From Paenibacillus bovis (GTDB lineage: Bacteria > Bacillota > Bacilli > Paenibacillales > Paenibacillaceae), in the NCBI RefSeq assembly GCF_001421015.2, contig NZ_CP013023.1, forward strand, positions 1,419,501-1,483,500: 64,000 nucleotides of DNA, in the 5' to 3' direction. Below are positions 62,683 through 64,000 of the stretch, one piece after another. Below the pieces are notes generated by a model. It was given only the letters and a program-made list of their open reading frames with translations. It was not told the DNA's origin and ran no database searches. A program made the position numbers and the translations under genes. Position 1 is the stretch's first letter. Each line of letters starts with the position of its first letter.

Positions 62683-63150
62683 ATGTATACTGTCAAAAAT
62701 GCGGCGCAGATTACCGGACTAACCGAACATGCTATCCGCTTTTATACCGACAAAGGGCTGGTACCAAGCGTGCAGCGGAGTCCAAATAACATCCGTATGT
62801 TCGACGAAGAGTCCATCAATTGGCTGCATGGTATCCGGTGCCTCAAGCAATCCGGAATGCCGCTCGAAACGATTAAATTGTATGTGGATCTCTGCCTCGA
62901 AGGGGAGACAACGATTCAACAGCGTTATGAATTGATGATGGAGCACCAGGAAGCTGCACGACGCAAGCTGGAAGAAGCGAAGCGGCATATCGCTCATCTG
63001 GAAGAGAAAACGGAGCTGTATCAGAGTATACTGAAGGGCGCTTCTCTCGACACGATGAATCCCCGAAACTGGGACCGTATTCAGCATATGCATAGTGATG
63101 TATTTTATGCTTCTTCTGCAGGAAGTGTTGAGGAAGGATATAAGGCATAA
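62683..63150 (+). CDS. MerR-family transcriptional regulator
   Basis: 155 residues. HTH YTVKNAAQITGLTEHAIRFYTDKGLVPSV and wing NNIRMFDEESINWLHGIRCLKQSGMPLETIK, seen in parts; then coiled-coil helices (RRKLEEAKRHIAHLEEKTELYQSIL). Two Cys (RCL and DLCLEG) could sense electrophiles (inference). ATG 62683 lies after GGGAGGG with seven bases between; the frame upstream has no ribosome site. It faces the aldo/keto reductase gene, its probable target. Confidence 0.9.
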   Translation: MYTVKNAAQITGLTEHAIRFYTDKGLVPSVQRSPNNIRMFDEESINWLHGIRCLKQSGMPLETIKLYVDLCLEGETTIQQRYELMMEHQEAARRKLEEAKRHIAHLEEKTELYQSILKGASLDTMNPRNWDRIQHMHSDVFYASSAGSVEEGYKA

Positions 63151-63585
63151 GCAATTAATGAGTATATTCACGTGCATATCTCTGATTGTATATCTATGAT
63201 GGTGATACACAGAGTCCAGGCAAACAGGCGGAAATCCGTTGGGAAGGTTTATTTACAATAGCATGCCAGCTGTCTGGAAGTCTTGCTGCATCAATATAGC
63301 GCTTATTCATAGAGATATACGTGCTGAATTGGCCAAAAGAAGAAATTAATCTTCTGTTTTGGCTGTGCAATCTAGTATAATAATTGAGGTCTATATCGTT
63401 ATCGTTGTATACTGCCAGTATTTACAGGGGTATATTTCTTTGGCAGATAACGGAGTACCATACGCAAGACATATAGGAGCAAGCGCTTCTATCCGCTCTA
63501 CCTTACGATTTCCAATTTCAATAGCCGTCTATATACAAATACAGCATAAAGACTTACAGCTATATACCATGAAAGGATTTTTAAA
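63151..63585. other. Intergenic gap
   Basis: No supported gene or RNA. A 76-codon open frame at 63359-63589 overlaps the next start and is not convincing. Confidence 0.4.
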
Positions 63586-64000
63586 ATGACAGACAATTTT
63601 TGGCGTGAATTACCCAAGCCTTTTTTTATACTGGCACCGATGGAGGACGTGACGGATGTTGTTTTTCGTCATGTTGTGAGCGCAGCGGCCAGACCGGATG
63701 TATTTTTCACTGAATTTGCAAACACGGAGAGTTATTGTCACCCGGAAGGGCACCACAGTGTGCGCGGCCGGCTCATGTTTACCGAGGATGAGCAGCCGAT
63801 GGTGGCGCATATCTGGGGAGACAAGCCGGAGTATTTCCGGCAGATGAGTATCGGCATGGCCGAGCAGGGATTCAAGGGAATCGATATTAATATGGGTTGC
63901 CCAGTGCCGAATGTAGCCGAGAACGGCAAAGGCAGTGGTCTGATCTGTCGCCCCGAGCTGGCAGCAGAGATTATCCAGGCAGCCAAAGCGGGCGGTCTGC
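63586..64000 (+). CDS. dus: tRNA-dihydrouridine synthase, partial (runs off the window)
   Basis: The first 138 codons are present. [18 protein letters not shown] binds [11 protein letters not shown] and [16 protein letters not shown] follow, and [33 protein letters not shown] contains the substrate-facing Cys of Dus enzymes. They reduce uridine to dihydrouridine in tRNA. ATG 63586 follows GAAAGGA. The C-terminal half lies beyond the window. Confidence 0.9.
   Translation, partial: MTDNFWRELPKPFFILAPMEDVTDVVFRHVVSAAARPDVFFTEFANTESYCHPEGHHSVRGRLMFTEDEQPMVAHIWGDKPEYFRQMSIGMAEQGFKGIDINMGCPVPNVAENGKGSGLICRPELAAEIIQAAKAGGL

Noticed and set aside
63359..63589. 76-codon open frame before the dihydrouridine synthase
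   Set aside because: Overlaps the start of the next gene, lacks a ribosome site, and has no recognisable domain.

Overview
The window looks like chromosome from a Paenibacillus-type Firmicute (inference). The support is strong AGGAGG-type ribosome binding sites, TTG and GTG starts, S-layer-homology (SLH) and copper-amine-oxidase-like stalk domains, and several orthologues of Bacillus genes (yerB, yerC, dgkB, rlmCD, ykaA/pit, thiMDE behind a TPP riboswitch). No rRNA, tRNA, CRISPR array, transposase or prophage was seen.

Layout. 1-553: three-copy tandem repeat with a hairpin. 554-5753: threonine dehydratase, a small monooxygenase, then a secreted subtilase followed by a small SLH protein. 5942-10572 (minus): polysaccharide deacetylase and GH38 alpha-mannosidase. 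11038-12585: an EamA exporter broken by a frameshift, convergent with an ArsR-like regulator; both promoters carry the same operator element. 12809-19121 (minus): five-gene set of acetyltransferase, three phage-tail-collar proteins and a 1377-residue Ig-repeat/SLH surface protein. 19334-24531: lipoprotein serpin, Na+/H+ antiporter, Crp/Fnr regulator and SDR dehydrogenase, the last two sharing a near-identical palindrome. 24707-29675: HAD phosphatase and the convergent, overlapping polyphosphate pair ppx/ppk. 29895-33290: second deacetylase, SnoaL-like lipoprotein, DUF1129 membrane protein. 33548-38746: hydrolase, TPP riboswitch with thiM-thiD-thiE, HTH/TPR regulator. 39063-47909: two small related proteins, DoxX, yerB, ykaA-pit, corA, yerC, a CbiX-like protein and dgkB. 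48288-53476: YwqG-like protein, CrtO-like acyltransferase, rlmCD, a CPCC/HEAT protein and small accessory ORFs. 53792-63150: third deacetylase, two MerR-linked oxidoreductase modules, stalk-domain protein, amidase and GerMN-like lipoprotein. From 63586 a tRNA-dihydrouridine synthase runs off the end.

How it works together. Much of the window concerns the cell envelope: three deacetylases, amidase, SLH proteins, stalk protein, serpin and subtilase. The rest is phosphate handling (ppx/ppk, ykaA-pit), thiamine salvage, and small regulator/target pairs whose operators can be read in the DNA.

The least explained parts are the tail-collar/GNAT/Ig-SLH gene set, the pit leader in which a hairpin may bring a distant Shine-Dalgarno to the start codon, and the paired operators beside the Crp/Fnr and ArsR regulators. 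All functional calls come from reading translated sequence and motifs; no database search was run.
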